In this document: positions 1 through 10,375 of the stretch, piece by piece
Layout of the letters: the number at the start of each line of letters is the position of its first letter
Numbering within the stretch: position 1 is the stretch's first letter
DNA from: Delphinus delphis
Taxonomy: Eukaryota > Chordata > Mammalia > Artiodactyla > Delphinidae
Reading direction: 5' to 3'
Assembly (NCBI RefSeq): GCF_949987515.2
Contig: NW_027192672.1
Coordinates: 1,240,001-1,304,000, forward strand
Length of the DNA stretch: 64,000 nucleotides
Notes under the pieces: generated by a model
Told to the model about the DNA's origin: nothing
What the model saw: the letters and a program-made list of their open reading frames with translations, nothing else
Databases searched by the model: none
Translations under genes and position numbers: made by a program

Positions 1-351
1 ACCCATTGAATGGGTACCAGGTAGTATTACTTTAAAGGGTGTGCATTTCCTCACCCAACCTCACATTTCTCTTAGCGCAAACAGTTTCCAGCCTTATGTC
101 TCATCCTGCTGTGGGTCTAGATGTGTTCAATCCATGTTGCATCACCGTCCCTGAGGAAAAGTTGTAAGAGGTTTTCTCTGTCTCTCTGTCGTTTATTTTT
201 TTCAATTTATTACTATATTGGTTACAGCTGATTTTCAAAGCTCTGTTTCTTGCTGCTGTACATCCACTTGATTCACGTACAGAGAGACATCAATAAATTC
301 TTTTTCAGATTCTTACCAGTCGTATATATTCTTTTCCGGTGACTTGAGTGT
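1..351. repeat. Tail of a relic long satellite monomer
   Basis: Identical in layout to 10,025-10,375, the last part of the 1,745-bp monomer that starts at 8,631. It includes the stretch missing from all amplified monomers (within about 90-260 here) and the L1 3'-end-like sequence around GCTGTACATCC and TTCTTTTTCAGATTC. Truncated by the window edge. Confidence 0.85.
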
Positions 352-1720
352 GCTGAGTGCAGTTCTTTTAGCTACCGTGTAGGCCTTGTTGATTATCAGT
401 TTGGTATTTGGAATGGTATCTTTGCTAATTTCAACCTCCTGGATGATGCCTCACCCCTCCCCACCTTTCCCGTTTAGCAGCCTTATGCGTGTTTTCTACA
501 TATTTGACTATGTTTTTGTTTTGTAATTTATTTCATGTGTAGCCATTTTGGATTCCACCTTTAAGTGATATCTTATGATATGTGTCTTTTTCTTTTTGAA
601 TTCTGTCACTTAGAATGATCATACGTAACTCCTCCAGAGTTGTTACAACTGGCCATATTTCATTGATTTCCAGGCTGAATAATATTCCACTCTACCTAAG
701 TACCACATCTCTATCCATTTTTTCCCTCCAGAGACATTTAAGTTATATCCTAGTCGAGGATCTTTTAAACAGAGAGGGGGTAAACATTGGGGTGCCTGTG
801 TCCTCTCGATTTTTGTTTTTCCCAAGATATACGCCCATGAGTGCAAGTGCCCTATGCTCTGTAGCTCATTTTTTAGATGCTTTAGTAAACACAATACACT
901 TCTCCAGAATGGCCGTTGGCAATATACATTTCCACTATAAGTCTCACAGGGCTCCCTCTTCTCGTTGCCCTGTCCTGCATTTCTGTTGTTTACGCTTTAT
1001 GAGGATGGCTCTTCTGACTGATGCGAAGTGATATCTTTTGTAGTATTGACTTCCAGTGCCCACCTGTTTGGTTGGCTAAAAAAGTGTATGCCCTTTTCTT
1101 GAATATATACAGAAAAGAATGCATACACCCTTTTTGACCAACTGCAATGTTGGCAATGTTCAGCTCCTTTTCTTGTGCTTAATGGCGAGTCCTTTCTACC
1201 TCCTCAAATCCCTTTCTTGCCATTCTCCCTTGCTTACAAGTCCTTTTCTCTGACTTTCCTCAAGACATTTTTCAGTGATGAATATTTTCAACTCTGCAGT
1301 TTTGTGAATTTTACTGCCCCTGAGTTCCATTGTTCAACTCGTGTTTATGGGAACTGGCCACAAAGCAGCGGGATTTCCTCAAGCCCTATACTGTTTCCAT
1401 GGGCAACCCTAGCCTTTGGTCAATTCGTCTTCCTGATTGGAAATTAGAGTGACATGTGCCTGTCTGAACACCTAGGACTTGTCTCTCATTGTTCCTCATC
1501 CTTCCGCTTCATCCTCTGGACAAATTCCAAACTGTACGCAACAGGATGTTGACAGTGCTGACATCTCCAAGTGGGGAGACTGTTAGTAAAGACGCTGGAG
1601 GGGTGAACCCGAGCACCAGGAGATGAGGAGATGAGATGCCTTTTCCAAACTCTTCCCGATCAGACGGTATACCATCCTCTGGGTGTGACAGACATGTTTT
1701 AGCAGTAGGAAGAGTCCCAT
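352..1720. repeat. Relic satellite monomer B, 3'-truncated (block copy 1)
   Basis: Colinear with the amplified monomer but clearly diverged. The first 720 bp is antisense L1 3'-end-like sequence, for example AATAATATTCCACTC and AACATTGGGGTGC. A degraded palindrome follows at 1,072-1,141, then the unassigned right part with CTCCAAGTGGGGAGA and GTTAGTAAAG. Homology stops near AGCAGTAGGAAGAG at about 1,720, some 390 bp before a long monomer should end. Unrelated sequence follows. This is the left edge of the 5.2-kb interruption. Confidence 0.85.
1072..1141. repeat. Degraded mariner-type palindrome in relic monomer B
   Basis: TTGGCTAAAAAAGTGTATG on the left faces GCATACACCCTTTTTGACCAA on the right around a GAATATATAC centre. 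Length is 70 bp with several arm mismatches. It sits at the same monomer phase (about 720) as the perfect 72-bp palindromes in the array, so the insertion predates the array amplification. Confidence 0.8.
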
Positions 1721-1945
1721 TCATGTAAGGAGAACACCAGGGCTTTTTCAAAATCAGTGTCTCCCCGAAACCCAAACTGGGGAAGTTTTTAAGCTACGGC
1801 TACACATATGTTCATTAAGGGCCTTGGGAAGTAGGCAGAGTCCAAACTTTAGATGATTGAAGTCTTCAGGGTCAGAAGCACTCACCACCAGCTTCCCTTA
1901 GGCTACACTTTAACTGTCATTGATAGATGATGTCAATAAAAATAT
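1721..1945. other. Unassigned non-satellite sequence at left junction of the interruption
   Basis: No similarity to the satellite or to a family I recognise. Starts where monomer B stops and runs to the L1 scrap. No credible open frame. Repeated at 11,745-11,969. Confidence 0.5.
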
Positions 1946-2125
1946 CTATTCTTTTTCAGATTATTTCCCCTTATAGGTTATTGCAAAATGTTGAGTGTAG
2001 TTCCCTGTGCTATACAGTAGTTCCTTGTTGATGATCTATTTTATACATAGCAGTGTGTATGTGTTCATTCCAAACTGTTAATTTATCCCTCCTCCCACCT
2101 TTCCCCTTTGGTAATAATAAATTAT
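1946..2125 (-). mobile_element. L1 3'-UTR fragment, antisense
   Basis: Reads as the reverse complement of a cetartiodactyl L1 3' end: TTCTTTTTCAGATTATTT, TTATAGGTTATTGCAAAATG, GTTCCCTGTGCTATACAGTA, GATCTATTTTATACATAG and TTTATCCCTCCTCCC occur in the expected order. Only about 180 bp is present. There is no poly(A) and no coding part. The copy resembles modern L1 much more than the L1-like part of the satellite, so it is a separate, younger event. Confidence 0.85.
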
Positions 2126-2450
2126 AAGATTTTATACTTCTCAGAAATGAGGGAGCTGAAAGAGAGGTATCATTTTCAATGGAAAAGCATTTAAAACAAG
2201 ATTGAAGGTTTAACCAAGATTATTAGCTGTACATCCTTGGAAAGAAATCACTTCGTTTCTCTAATATTGACCTGACAAATAAGACAAACCTTTTCACTGA
2301 ACTTGCTTATAAAAAGTGATGGAAATATCAAATGGAAGTGTTAAAAACATCTTATTTTACCCGAGCCTTATACACTGTTCTATGTTAACTACAGTTTGGC
2401 TCACACATCTGTTCATTGAGGTTACAATAGTCTCAATTTCTGTTACTGAT
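2126..2450. other. Unassigned AT-rich sequence
   Basis: Between the L1 scrap and the retrovirus-like segment. No satellite, RNA gene or recognised interspersed repeat is visible, and no convincing open frame. Repeated at 12,150-12,474. Confidence 0.45.
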
Positions 2451-3640
2451 CCTCCAGAGTGGACCCCAACAAGTGTCCCCCTGCCCAGTGTCATTGGGGC
2501 CAACAGATCGAGACTGAGTTTGGTTCACAAGCAAAGGAAACTTTATATTTTGATCAGAGAATGGAGAGGTGAGAGCATGCACTACCCCGTGGGCTGTGGG
2601 CTGGGCTGCTGTGTAGAGATCCTGTCAGAGTCAGTGGGAGGGAGGGAGGCGGCGGAGCTCTCGAGGGCCGGGTTGGCTGTAGCTCAGGCTCTATATCGTG
2701 GAGTCTGCACTGGGCCCCAGGAGCTGAGGTGTCGACCCAGCCATTCTGCACTAGGAAATCTGGTCTGAAGTGCCGGGTGTGGAACCTCTGCATGCGGGAC
2801 CCTAGGAGCACGTGAAATTAGACAAAGCACAAAGGATAAAAAAGGTTAGACTTGACTTTATTGCCCAGATTCTATTTTTATCTCCCAGGGATTTTTAATG
2901 GGCTTTGCTGGGGACAAACCCCTCCTCTGCCTTTTGTCCCGTTCCTCATTCTTGGAGTGCTGAGGGTGCAGACCCTTCTTCTGTAACTGCTGAGTGCTGA
3001 GTTGGGAGCCCTCATACCCTGGGGCGAGGGTCAGAGCTTCTCCCCAGCAGCCTCCCGGTGACGTTGATTGTCCCCAGGACCCCTGCCTCCCTGCTCGTCC
3101 ACCTGAGCACCAGCATTGGAAGTGTTATAGATTCTAATGACCTTTAAGGGTCCAGGAAAGAGATGTGCAGAGACGCTGTGGGGGCCGGTTTCACCCCGCC
3201 CCACATTTGTTCGGCCACCTTAGGCTGACCGTCTCTGCCAGCCTAGATGCTCTGACCAGTAGTCTGCGCTTTCTTCAGTTAGGCCCCTGAATTAACGTAC
3301 AAACAGCACCAGGTGTCAGAGCCCTGCCCGCTCAACTCCCAGACAGTCCAGGGTCAGTGGTGACCAAGGACCATGATGGCTACTGAGTCAACAGCCTTTT
3401 GAAGTAAACAGGAGTCCAGCCGGTCTTATTGGCCACCATCATCACGGTGTCTGTCGGCTTTTCTATGGTGACAGTGTGGTATACTGTTCCCCCGCCAAGA
3501 TTATTAGCTCCCCTCTGGGTGCAGTAAGTCCTGCAAGCAGTAGTCTACTCTTTTGGGACACACTCTTGTTGTTTTATGAGAGAAACTCCAGGTCAAGTGA
3601 TGTTCACACGAGTCGTCATGGTGCCCTGTTGCCCCCGGTT
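2451..3640 (-). mobile_element. Probable endogenous-retrovirus flank (LTR-like or post-pol), unresolved
   Basis: Lies downstream, in minus-strand sense, of the pol remnant, where the rest of pol, env and a 3' LTR would be expected. On the minus strand two AATAAA-like signals appear, CAATAAAG near 2,865 and a degenerate AAATATAAAG near 2,550. The second is followed by TTTCCTTTGCTTG, as in some class I LTR R/U5 regions. I cannot identify env, a primer-binding site or LTR ends, and no direct LTR pair is visible. The assignment rests mainly on position. Confidence 0.3.
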
Positions 3641-4640
3641 ATCTCTCTGGATGTTGGAGTTGGAGGGCCTCCTCACTCGAGGTCGGTGTGCCCACGGAGC
3701 GAACCCTGCAACTTCAGGGCATGGTTGGTGGTTAGGATCACCACGTGGGGTCCTTTTCCCTTAGGAGGGAGGTGGCCTTTTGGGCTGCTGATTTCCAGGT
3801 TTTTAGATACCGCCAGTATCTTGGCCAGATGTGGCAGTGGGCCAAGCCCCTTAGTGACCATAGTTTATCCTACCTGGATGGCATTCTTGCATTGTTCCAT
3901 TTCAAGTGGTCCCAGTTTTTGCACTAATTCTCCAATGGCGATTCACCTTTCACCGGGAATGTAAAGGTCAAAGGGTTTAGCTAAATTAGGGAGTTCCAGG
4001 GCAAGGGTCTGAATTGACTGCTCTTTCCATTCTTGAAAGGCCACTTCTGGATTCTATTCAAAAGGATCATCATCTTTTCCTTTCAGTGTTTCATATAGAG
4101 GCCCAGCTAGTAGACTGTAGTTAGGGATCCAGAAGCAGCAAACCCTGGCCTCCCCAGGAACCCCTAAGCTGTCTTCTAGTTTTAGAAAGGGGTAAGGCTG
4201 AAAATGGTTTCTTCCCTTTCCTGGGATGGGCTTCTCTGACCTTCTGTGAGAATGAAGCCCAGGCAGGTCACCGCAGTCTGTGATATTTGAGCTTTTTCTT
4301 GGACAACTTCTATCCTTTATTGGCTTGGTAGTTCAGAGGCCTCCTTAGTAGGGCTGGTGATCAGAATGTCGTCTGCATATTGAAGGAGGGTTTCCTTTTC
4401 CAGAGGTAGAACTTTTAGGTCTTTAGCTAAGCTTTCCCCAAAGATGGTGTGGGAATTTTTGCACCCTTGGGGCCAGACGGCCCGGAAGTATTGTTTTAGT
4501 TGTATGTTGAGTCCTGCCACTCACAAGCCAAAATTTCTTGTGACTCTGGGACTAATGGAATACAAAAGAAGGCATCATTGAAGACTAATACAGAATACCA
4601 TGTCCTGGTGGTTGGTAGAATGACCAGCAGGGTGTAGGAA
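3641..4640 (-). pseudogene. Decayed class I endogenous-retrovirus pol fragment (reverse transcriptase to RNase H start)
   Basis: Minus-strand translation in shifting frames follows retroviral Pol. Around 4,510-4,600 there is a DAFFCIPL-like segment. The open piece at 4,317-4,520 has WPQGCKNSHTIFGESL, then LLQYADDILITS, the YxDD catalytic box of reverse transcriptase. Below 4,320 come KAQISQTAVTCLGFIL-like thumb sequence, a PLYETLKGKDDDPFE-like connection and NLAKPFDLYI near 4,000. The piece at 3,673-3,861 fits the start of RNase H. Several stops and frame changes, and absence of gag, protease and integrase, mean it cannot make an enzyme. The spacing of the box and the thumb residues favours a gamma-like (class I) element. 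It sits inside the 10-kb block, not in satellite monomers. Confidence 0.8.
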
Positions 4641-4710
4641 TTAGGAGCAACTGGAGGTATATCCTCGGTGGCTTCACTGACTGTCCTGACATCCTTTACC
4701 AGGTCCCCAG

Positions 4711-4847
4711 CAGCCCATGGGGCTCTCGTGGTCAGACCAATCCCAGAATATGGAGCTCACCTGGGCAGGTACCCCACCCCCACCCCAGCCCACGGGGCTC
4801 TCGTGGTCAGGCCCCTCCCAGGATACAGAGCTACCCTTGCAGGTACC
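4711..4847 (+). repeat. Two-copy direct repeat of about 63 bp
   Basis: CAGCCCATGGGGCTCTCGTG at 4,711 and CAGCCCACGGGGCTCTCGTG at 4,786 begin two similar segments. Both end in CAGGTACC, at 4,766-4,773 and 4,840-4,847. Period is 75 bp with about ten mismatches. Copy 2 is at 14,735-14,871. Confidence 0.8.
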
Positions 4848-5295
4848 GTGGCAGGGCTGGGCACACAGGAACCGTGCACATAGCCCTCATTGCAGAGCAC
4901 CCCCAGCTCACCTGTCGCTCAGAGCTGACACAGAGCACCTCAGAGCAGGACTTGAACTAACAAACAGCAGCTGCGACAGGTCTGTGACCCTGGGCATCAC
5001 TCCGTGAGGCCTCCCTCCACCTGGTCTTCCAGAGACTTCCACTGCACCCGGGGCACCAGGCCTCTGTCTCCAACCACCACCCACCCCTCCTCTCCCTGAC
5101 TCCTGGGTTCCTCTCATTAGGAGAGGGTTTTCTTGAAGTTGTCTCCCACTCATGGGCCAGATAAAATGATTAGAAAACAAGCCAAAGCTGCAGCCCCTTG
5201 TCTATCCTGACTCTCAGGAGCCCACACCTGTTCCTTGGACCTGGCCGGTTCAGCAAGTTCCATTTTCTGCAACTGTGAGCCCCTGAGGGGTGATG

Positions 5296-5400
5296 ATTGG
5301 CTGACCTGGGCAGCCTTACCGTGCCGGCCAGCCCTCCCCAGGTGTGCCTGGGTTGAGATCAATATAAATACCACTCCAGGCAGCAAGAGCCCCTGCAGCC
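5296..5400 (+). promoter_or_regulatory. Promoter-like CCAAT/TATA arrangement
   Basis: An inverted CCAAT (ATTGG, 5,296-5,300) lies 62 bp upstream of TATAAATA (5,363-5,370), which predicts initiation near 5,395. An ATG at 5,556 opens 14 codons (MCHPYLLLEFLPGQ) that run into AG|GTGAGG at 5,598-5,605, a good splice-donor match. The arrangement resembles the first exon of a TATA-driven gene, but each element is short and I recognise neither gene nor product. Confidence 0.25.
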
Positions 5401-6150
5401 GTGCCTGACGCCATTTTCTCTGCCCTGTCAGCAGTCTCGGGGCTGGGCTGGTGGGAGGGAGTGAGAGGCCACGGCTTTGTGGGTGGCCCAGTGTGAGTGG
5501 GGCTCTGCTGGACTTTCTGCAGCAGTTGCCAGGCTGCCACCTGCTAAAGAAGAGGATGTGTCACCCATACCTGCTGCTGGAATTTCTCCCTGGGCAGAGG
5601 TGAGGAAGGAAAAAAGCAGTGGGGGCAGGGACAGGACGGGTATCTCAGGCAGGGAAATGGAAATCTTCCAGAAGAGCACCCAGGGCCAGGACCATCCTGG
5701 CTGGCCTGCAGGCACCAAGTCGGCCGGCATGCTGTCACTCGTGTGGCTCTATGGCCCTTCCTCTAGGCTTTCAAGTCCTTGTATATATTCAGGTGTTTTA
5801 CCTGGGATGGGTGGGAATAGTTCAGCAGCAACTGGCCTGGGGCTCAGCTCACGTTTACTCACAGATGCCTCGGCACGGTGCCCCAGCTTTGCAATGAGGA
5901 CGCTTGTTGCGTGGGGGCTGCTGGCTGAATGGGAGACGATTCCCCACCACTGACCAACTTCAGAATTGTTTACAACTGGAGCAAGTGCCCTGATACGGTT
6001 TTCCTCTGTGTAACTGGTGGGTTCTGTGTTTTTTTTCTCTTTTTCGTTTTTGGTTCAAGGTAGATTTTATTCCTCTTTTTTGTATTTACAGATATAATCA
6101 TGGAAATAATTTATTCATATAAATACATGTATGTGCAGGGAATAATTGTT

Positions 6151-6884
6151 TTTTCTGTTTTATTTTTTAAATTTTATTTCTTTTTAATTTTGAATTTTAT
6201 TTTATATTTTTATACAGCAGGTTCTTATTGGTTATCTATTTTATACATATAAATGTATACATGCCAATCCCAGTCTCTCAACTCCTCCCACCACCACCCC
6301 CCCAACAGCTTTCCCCCCTTGTTGTCCATACGTTTGTTGTCTACATCTGTTGCTCTATTTATGCCTTGCAAAATGGTTAATCTGTACAGTTTTTCTAGGT
6401 TCCACATATATGCATGAATATACAAGATTTGTTTTTCTCTTTCTGACTTACTTCACTCTGTATGACAGTCTCTAGATCCATCGACGTCTCTACAAATGAC
6501 CCAATTTCATTCCTTTTCATGGCTGAGTAATATTCCATTTTATATATGTACCACAGCTTTATGCATTCGTCTGTCTGTGGGCATTTAGGTTGCTTCCATT
6601 ACCTCGATATTGTAAATAGTGATGCAATGAACATTGCGGTGAATGACTCTTTTTGATTTATGGTTTTGTCTGGGTATATGTCCAGTACTGGGATTGCTGT
6701 ATCATATGGTAATTCTATTGTTAGTTTCTTAAGAAATTCCATATTGTTCTCCATAATGACTGTATCAATTTATATTCCCAACAATAGTGGAAGAGGGTTC
6801 CTTTTCTCCACACCCTTTCCAGCATTTGTTGTTTGTAGATTTTCAATGATGCCTATTCTACCAGGTGTGAGGTGATACCTCATT
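6151..6884 (-). mobile_element. 5'-truncated L1, antisense (block copy 1)
   Basis: Reverse complement of an L1 3' end. From left: T-rich tail, then ATACAGCAGGTTCTTATTGG and TTATCTATTTTATACATA of the 3'-UTR, then ORF2-end landmarks GGCTGAGTAATATTCCATTT, GCTTCCATTACCTCGATATT, AATGAACATTGCGGTGAATG, GGGATTGCTGTATCATATGG and TGTGAGGTGATACCTCATTG. It stops abruptly at 6,884 against a satellite monomer start. The ORF2 part has frame damage. No target-site duplication is evident. Confidence 0.9.
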
Positions 6885-8630
6885 GTTGAATCCATTTCGT
6901 TGAGCAAGGGGTAGCTCTTGTCTATTACATATTTGGCTTATGGAACGGTATCTGTGCTAATTTCAAACTCTGCTTTTATGCAGCACCCCAACTCACCTTC
7001 CCCCTTAAGCAGGCATAAGTTGGTTTTCTAAACTTGAGACCCTGTTCTGTTTTGTAATTCAGTTCATGTGTAGCCAAGTTCACATTCCGTGTATTAGTGA
7101 TACCTTATGATGTTTCTTTTTCTGTGTGACTTATTTCACTTAGAATCACCGTGCCTCAATCCACTCATTATGCTGGTACGGGCCTGGTGACATAGATTTC
7201 ATTGCTGAGTGGTATTCTGTTGTACAGAAGTACCGCAACTTCTTTATCCATTATTTGCTCTCTGGGATATTTAACTTGTGCCGTAGAAGAGATTCCTGTA
7301 AAAAGAGCCGTCCCAAATTTTGGGGTTGCTGTGTCTTTTTGATATTAATTTCCCTAAGCTATAGGACCATAAGTGGAAGTGCCCTAGGTTCTGTTGCTTT
7401 GTTTTTTAGATGTTTCAGGAAACACCATACACTTCTCCAGAGTGGCTGTTGGCAATTTACATCCCGCCCATCAGCATAAGAAGGCTCCCAGTTCTCCATG
7501 GCCTGTCGTGCCTTTATGGATTTTACACTTTTTTCAGATGGCCCTTTTGACCGGGTGGAAGTGAGACTTCATTGTAGTGCAGATTTCCTTTGCAAGCTTG
7601 CTTGGTTGGCCAAAAACGGCGTATGCGTTTTTTCCTGAATATATTCAGGAAAAAACACATACGCCCTTTTTGGCCAAGTGCATCATTGTCGAGTTTCTGA
7701 CTCTCTTCATATGCTTTCAATGCAATTCCAGTCTACCTCCTGAAATCGGTTTCCTGCAGTTCTGCCTTGCTTTCAATGCCTCTTCATAGCCTTACCTCAA
7801 TATATTTTTTAAAAATAGTTGGCCTTTATAACTCTGCAAGTTTTTGAATTGCAGTGGCCCTTAGCTCCATTTTTTAGCTCTTATTTTTGTGGTCTTGCCC
7901 CATAACCACAGGATTCCTTGAAGCCCTATTTTTCTTCTGGGGCACCTTGCTGTGCCTTTGGTTAATTCTTCTTACTGATGTGATATTAGAGTGACATGTG
8001 CCCATTGAAACTGCTACAGCTAGTTTCTCACTGGTTCCCCCTATTCCCATTCATCCTCTGCACTAACTGCAGACTGTGCGATACCAGAACTTAAAGGCAT
8101 TGACTCCATGTGGGGATGTTGTTAGTAAAGCGGCTGGAATGTCGATCCGGAGCCCCAGGAGAGGAAAAATGAGGTGCGTTTTAGAAACCTTTCCCGATCA
8201 TATGGTATACCAGTCGCTGGGTTTCCCAAGCATGGTTTAGCTGTAGGAAGATTCCCTTCAACCTGGAGTGTTGGGACCCTTGGAATGAGTAGCATGAAGT
8301 ATTGCATTAAACTTTCGGCAGTTGCTCACCAAAGCTCACCAATCCTGTCAGCCCCAAGTGTCCAGCCTTATGTCTTATCCAGCTGTGGGTTTATATGTGG
8401 TCAATCCAGGTTGCATCACAGCCCCTGAGCAAATTTTGTAAGAATTTTTCTCTCTTTCATTGTTTCAGCGTTTTGTTTTTAAAATTTATTTCTATAATGG
8501 GGTTTAGCTCCTTTTCACTGCTGTGTTTGTGCCGCTCTGCACACACTTGATTCCCTTATGGAGATATATCAATACATGGGTTTTAAGATTCTTATTCCTC
8601 AGATATATTTCTCTGCGGTGTATAGGGTGT
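6885..8630. repeat. Relic long satellite monomer A', 1,746 bp
   Basis: Starts at GTTGAATCCATTTCG directly after the L1. The left part to the palindrome (7,606-7,677) is close to the array consensus (roughly 88-95% by eye). The part after the palindrome is far more diverged. It keeps 167 bp absent from all array monomers, between TCA at 8,348-8,350 and TCA at 8,515-8,517, with text such as TCTTATCCAGCTGTGGG. Only the left part is duplicated at 16,909. Confidence 0.9.
7606..7677. repeat. 72-bp palindrome in relic monomer A'
   Basis: TTGGCCAAAAACGGCGTATG faces CATACGCCCTTTTTGGCCAA around GAATATATTC. Two arm mismatches: C for G near 7,617 and A for G in AAACACATACG on the right. Confidence 0.92.
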
Positions 8631-10375
8631 GTTGAGGCCTGTTCATTGAGCAAGGTGTAGATCTTGTCTAATACCTATTTGGTTTATTGAACGGTATCTG
8701 TGCTAATTTCAAACTCTGGTTTTATGCATCACCCCACCTCTCCTTTCCCCTTAAGCTGACATAAGTGTGTTTTCTAAATGTGAGACACTGTTCTGTTCTG
8801 TAATTCATTTCTTGTGCAGCCATATTTACCCTCCCTCTATAAGTGATATCTTATGATATGTTTCTTTTTCTGTTTGACTTATTTCAAGTAGTATTATCGG
8901 ACCTAAATCCACTCTTTATCCTTCTACTAGCCTTATTACATTGATTTCATGGTGAAGAGATATTCCATTGTACATAAGTACCACATCTTCTTTATCCATT
9001 GTTCTCTTTCCTGGGATATTTAAGGTGTACTGAAGTTGAGGTTCTTGTAAACAGTAGCCCTAAACTGTGGTGTGCTTGTGTCTTGTTGATTTTTAGACTT
9101 CCCTAGATATACTCCCATGATTGGAAGTGTCCTATGCTCTGTAGCTCTGTTTTTTAGATGATTTAGGAACCACCATACACTTCTCCAGAGTGGCTCTCGG
9201 CAGTTCACACACTGCCCATCAGCGTATAAAGGCTCCCTGTTCTCCATGGCCTGTCCTGCATTTCTGGTTTTTACAATTTTTTAGGATGGCCCTTTTGACC
9301 GGTGGGAAGTGAGACTTCTTTGTTGTGCACATTTGCATTGCTTGCTTGCTTCGTTGCCCATAAAGTGCGTATGCGTTTTTTCCTGGATATAATCAGGAAA
9401 AAACGCATACGCCCTTTTGGGCCAACTGCATCATTGTCGAAATTCTGCCGCTTTTCATGTGCGTTAAAGACGAGTCCAATCTATCTCTTGAAATCTGTTT
9501 CTTGCAATTCTGTCTTGCATTCAGATCCTCTTCTTTGCCTTACCTCAACATATTTTTGGACGTTAGTTTTCATTTATAACTCTGCAGGTTTGTGAATTGC
9601 AGTGACCCTGAGCTCCATTTTTTAAGTTGCTCTTTTGTGAGCTGGCCTCAAACCCGCAGGATTGCTTCAGGCTCGATTTTGGCTCCGGCGAGGCAGGCTG
9701 AGCCTTTCTTTAATTCTTATTCTTAATGGGAAATTAGAGTGATATGTGCCCGTCCAAACCCCTACAACTCTTCTCTCATTGGTTCCCCCTCTTCCCGTTC
9801 ATCCTCCTCACAATTTGCAAAATGTGTGAAACAGAAGTTTAAATGTGCTGATTCTCCAAGTGGGGAGATTCTAAGTAGCGTGGCTGGAATGGTGAACAGG
9901 AGCACCAGGAGAGGATAAATGAGGTGCATTTTAGACACATCTCCCGATCACATGGTGTACAGTCCTCTGGGTTTTCCATGCATGTTTTAGCTGTAGGAAG
10001 ATCCCTTGAACCTGCAGATTTGGGACCCATTGAATGGGTACCAGGTAGTATTACTTTAAAGGGTGTGCATTTCCTCACCCAACCTCACATTTCTCTTAGC
10101 GCAAACAGTTTCCAGCCTTATGTCTCATCCTGCTGTGGGTCTAGATGTGTTCAATCCATGTTGCATCACCGTCCCTGAGGAAAAGTTGTAAGAGGTTTTC
10201 TCTGTCTCTCTGTCGTTTATTTTTTTCAATTTATTACTATATTGGTTACAGCTGATTTTCAAAGCTCTGTTTCTTGCTGCTGTACATCCACTTGATTCAC
10301 GTACAGAGAGACATCAATAAATTCTTTTTCAGATTCTTACCAGTCGTATATATTCTTTTCCGGTGACTTGAGTGT
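8631..10375. repeat. Relic long satellite monomer A, 1,745 bp
   Basis: Complete long-form monomer, the most legible ancestral copy in the window. Antisense L1-like left part: ACATAAGTACCACATCTTC, CCATGATTGGAAGTG, TCTCCAGAGTGGCTC, GGCCCTTTTGACCGGTGG. Palindrome at 9,354-9,425. Unassigned right part, with the extra 167-bp-type stretch around 10,120-10,280. Its last 351 bp are bases 1-351 of block copy 1 shifted by 10,024. Confidence 0.9.
9354..9425. repeat. Diverged palindrome in relic monomer A
   Basis: TTGCCCATAAAGTGCGTATG on the left, CATACGCCCTTTTGGGCCAA on the right, centre GGATATAATC. The right flank reads CTGCATC, as in monomer B. Confidence 0.88.

Larger units (their letters stand above)
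4641..6150. other. GC-rich unassigned segment with promoter-like sites
   Basis: Base composition differs sharply from the AT-rich flanks until about 5,960. It contains a short direct duplication (4,711-4,847), a CCAAT/TATA pair (5,296-5,370) and a short ATG frame ending in a good splice-donor match (AG|GTGAGG at 5,598-5,605). It ends in T-rich sequence that leads into an antisense L1. Open frames of up to 158 codons exist on both strands, but none resembles a known protein. It could be a captured piece of a gene's 5' region or further retroviral sequence. Confidence 0.4.
1..7690. repeat. 10,024-bp tandem block, copy 1 (duplicated part)
   Basis: Every landmark here recurs 10,024 bp downstream, for example the first bases ACCCATTGAATGGG at 10,025. 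The offset stays constant to about 7,690, so there is no net insertion or deletion between copies. By eye I count about two dozen substitutions in the first 7.3 kb, for example A/G at 636, T/C at 1,022, G/T near 1,788 and T/C near 6,440, or about 99.7% identity. The unit holds relic long satellite monomers at both sides and a 5.2-kb segment of retroelement and unassigned sequence between. The low divergence means a recent duplication or recent homogenisation. The left end lies outside the window. Confidence 0.97.

Noticed and set aside
615..1031. 138-codon open frame in relic monomer B
   Set aside because: Lies in antisense L1-derived satellite; starts with ATA or ATG context of no note and has no protein similarity I recognise. 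Present in the second copy only by duplication.
5477..5953. 158-codon open frame in the GC-rich segment
   Set aside because: GC-rich DNA gives long chance frames. Both strands have overlapping ones here, and composition is typical of translated non-coding sequence. Kept only the promoter-like note at low confidence.
6151..6884. Active L1 retrotransposon
   Set aside because: Only the last few hundred bases of ORF2 and the 3'-UTR are present, with frame damage; no ORF1, endonuclease or promoter.
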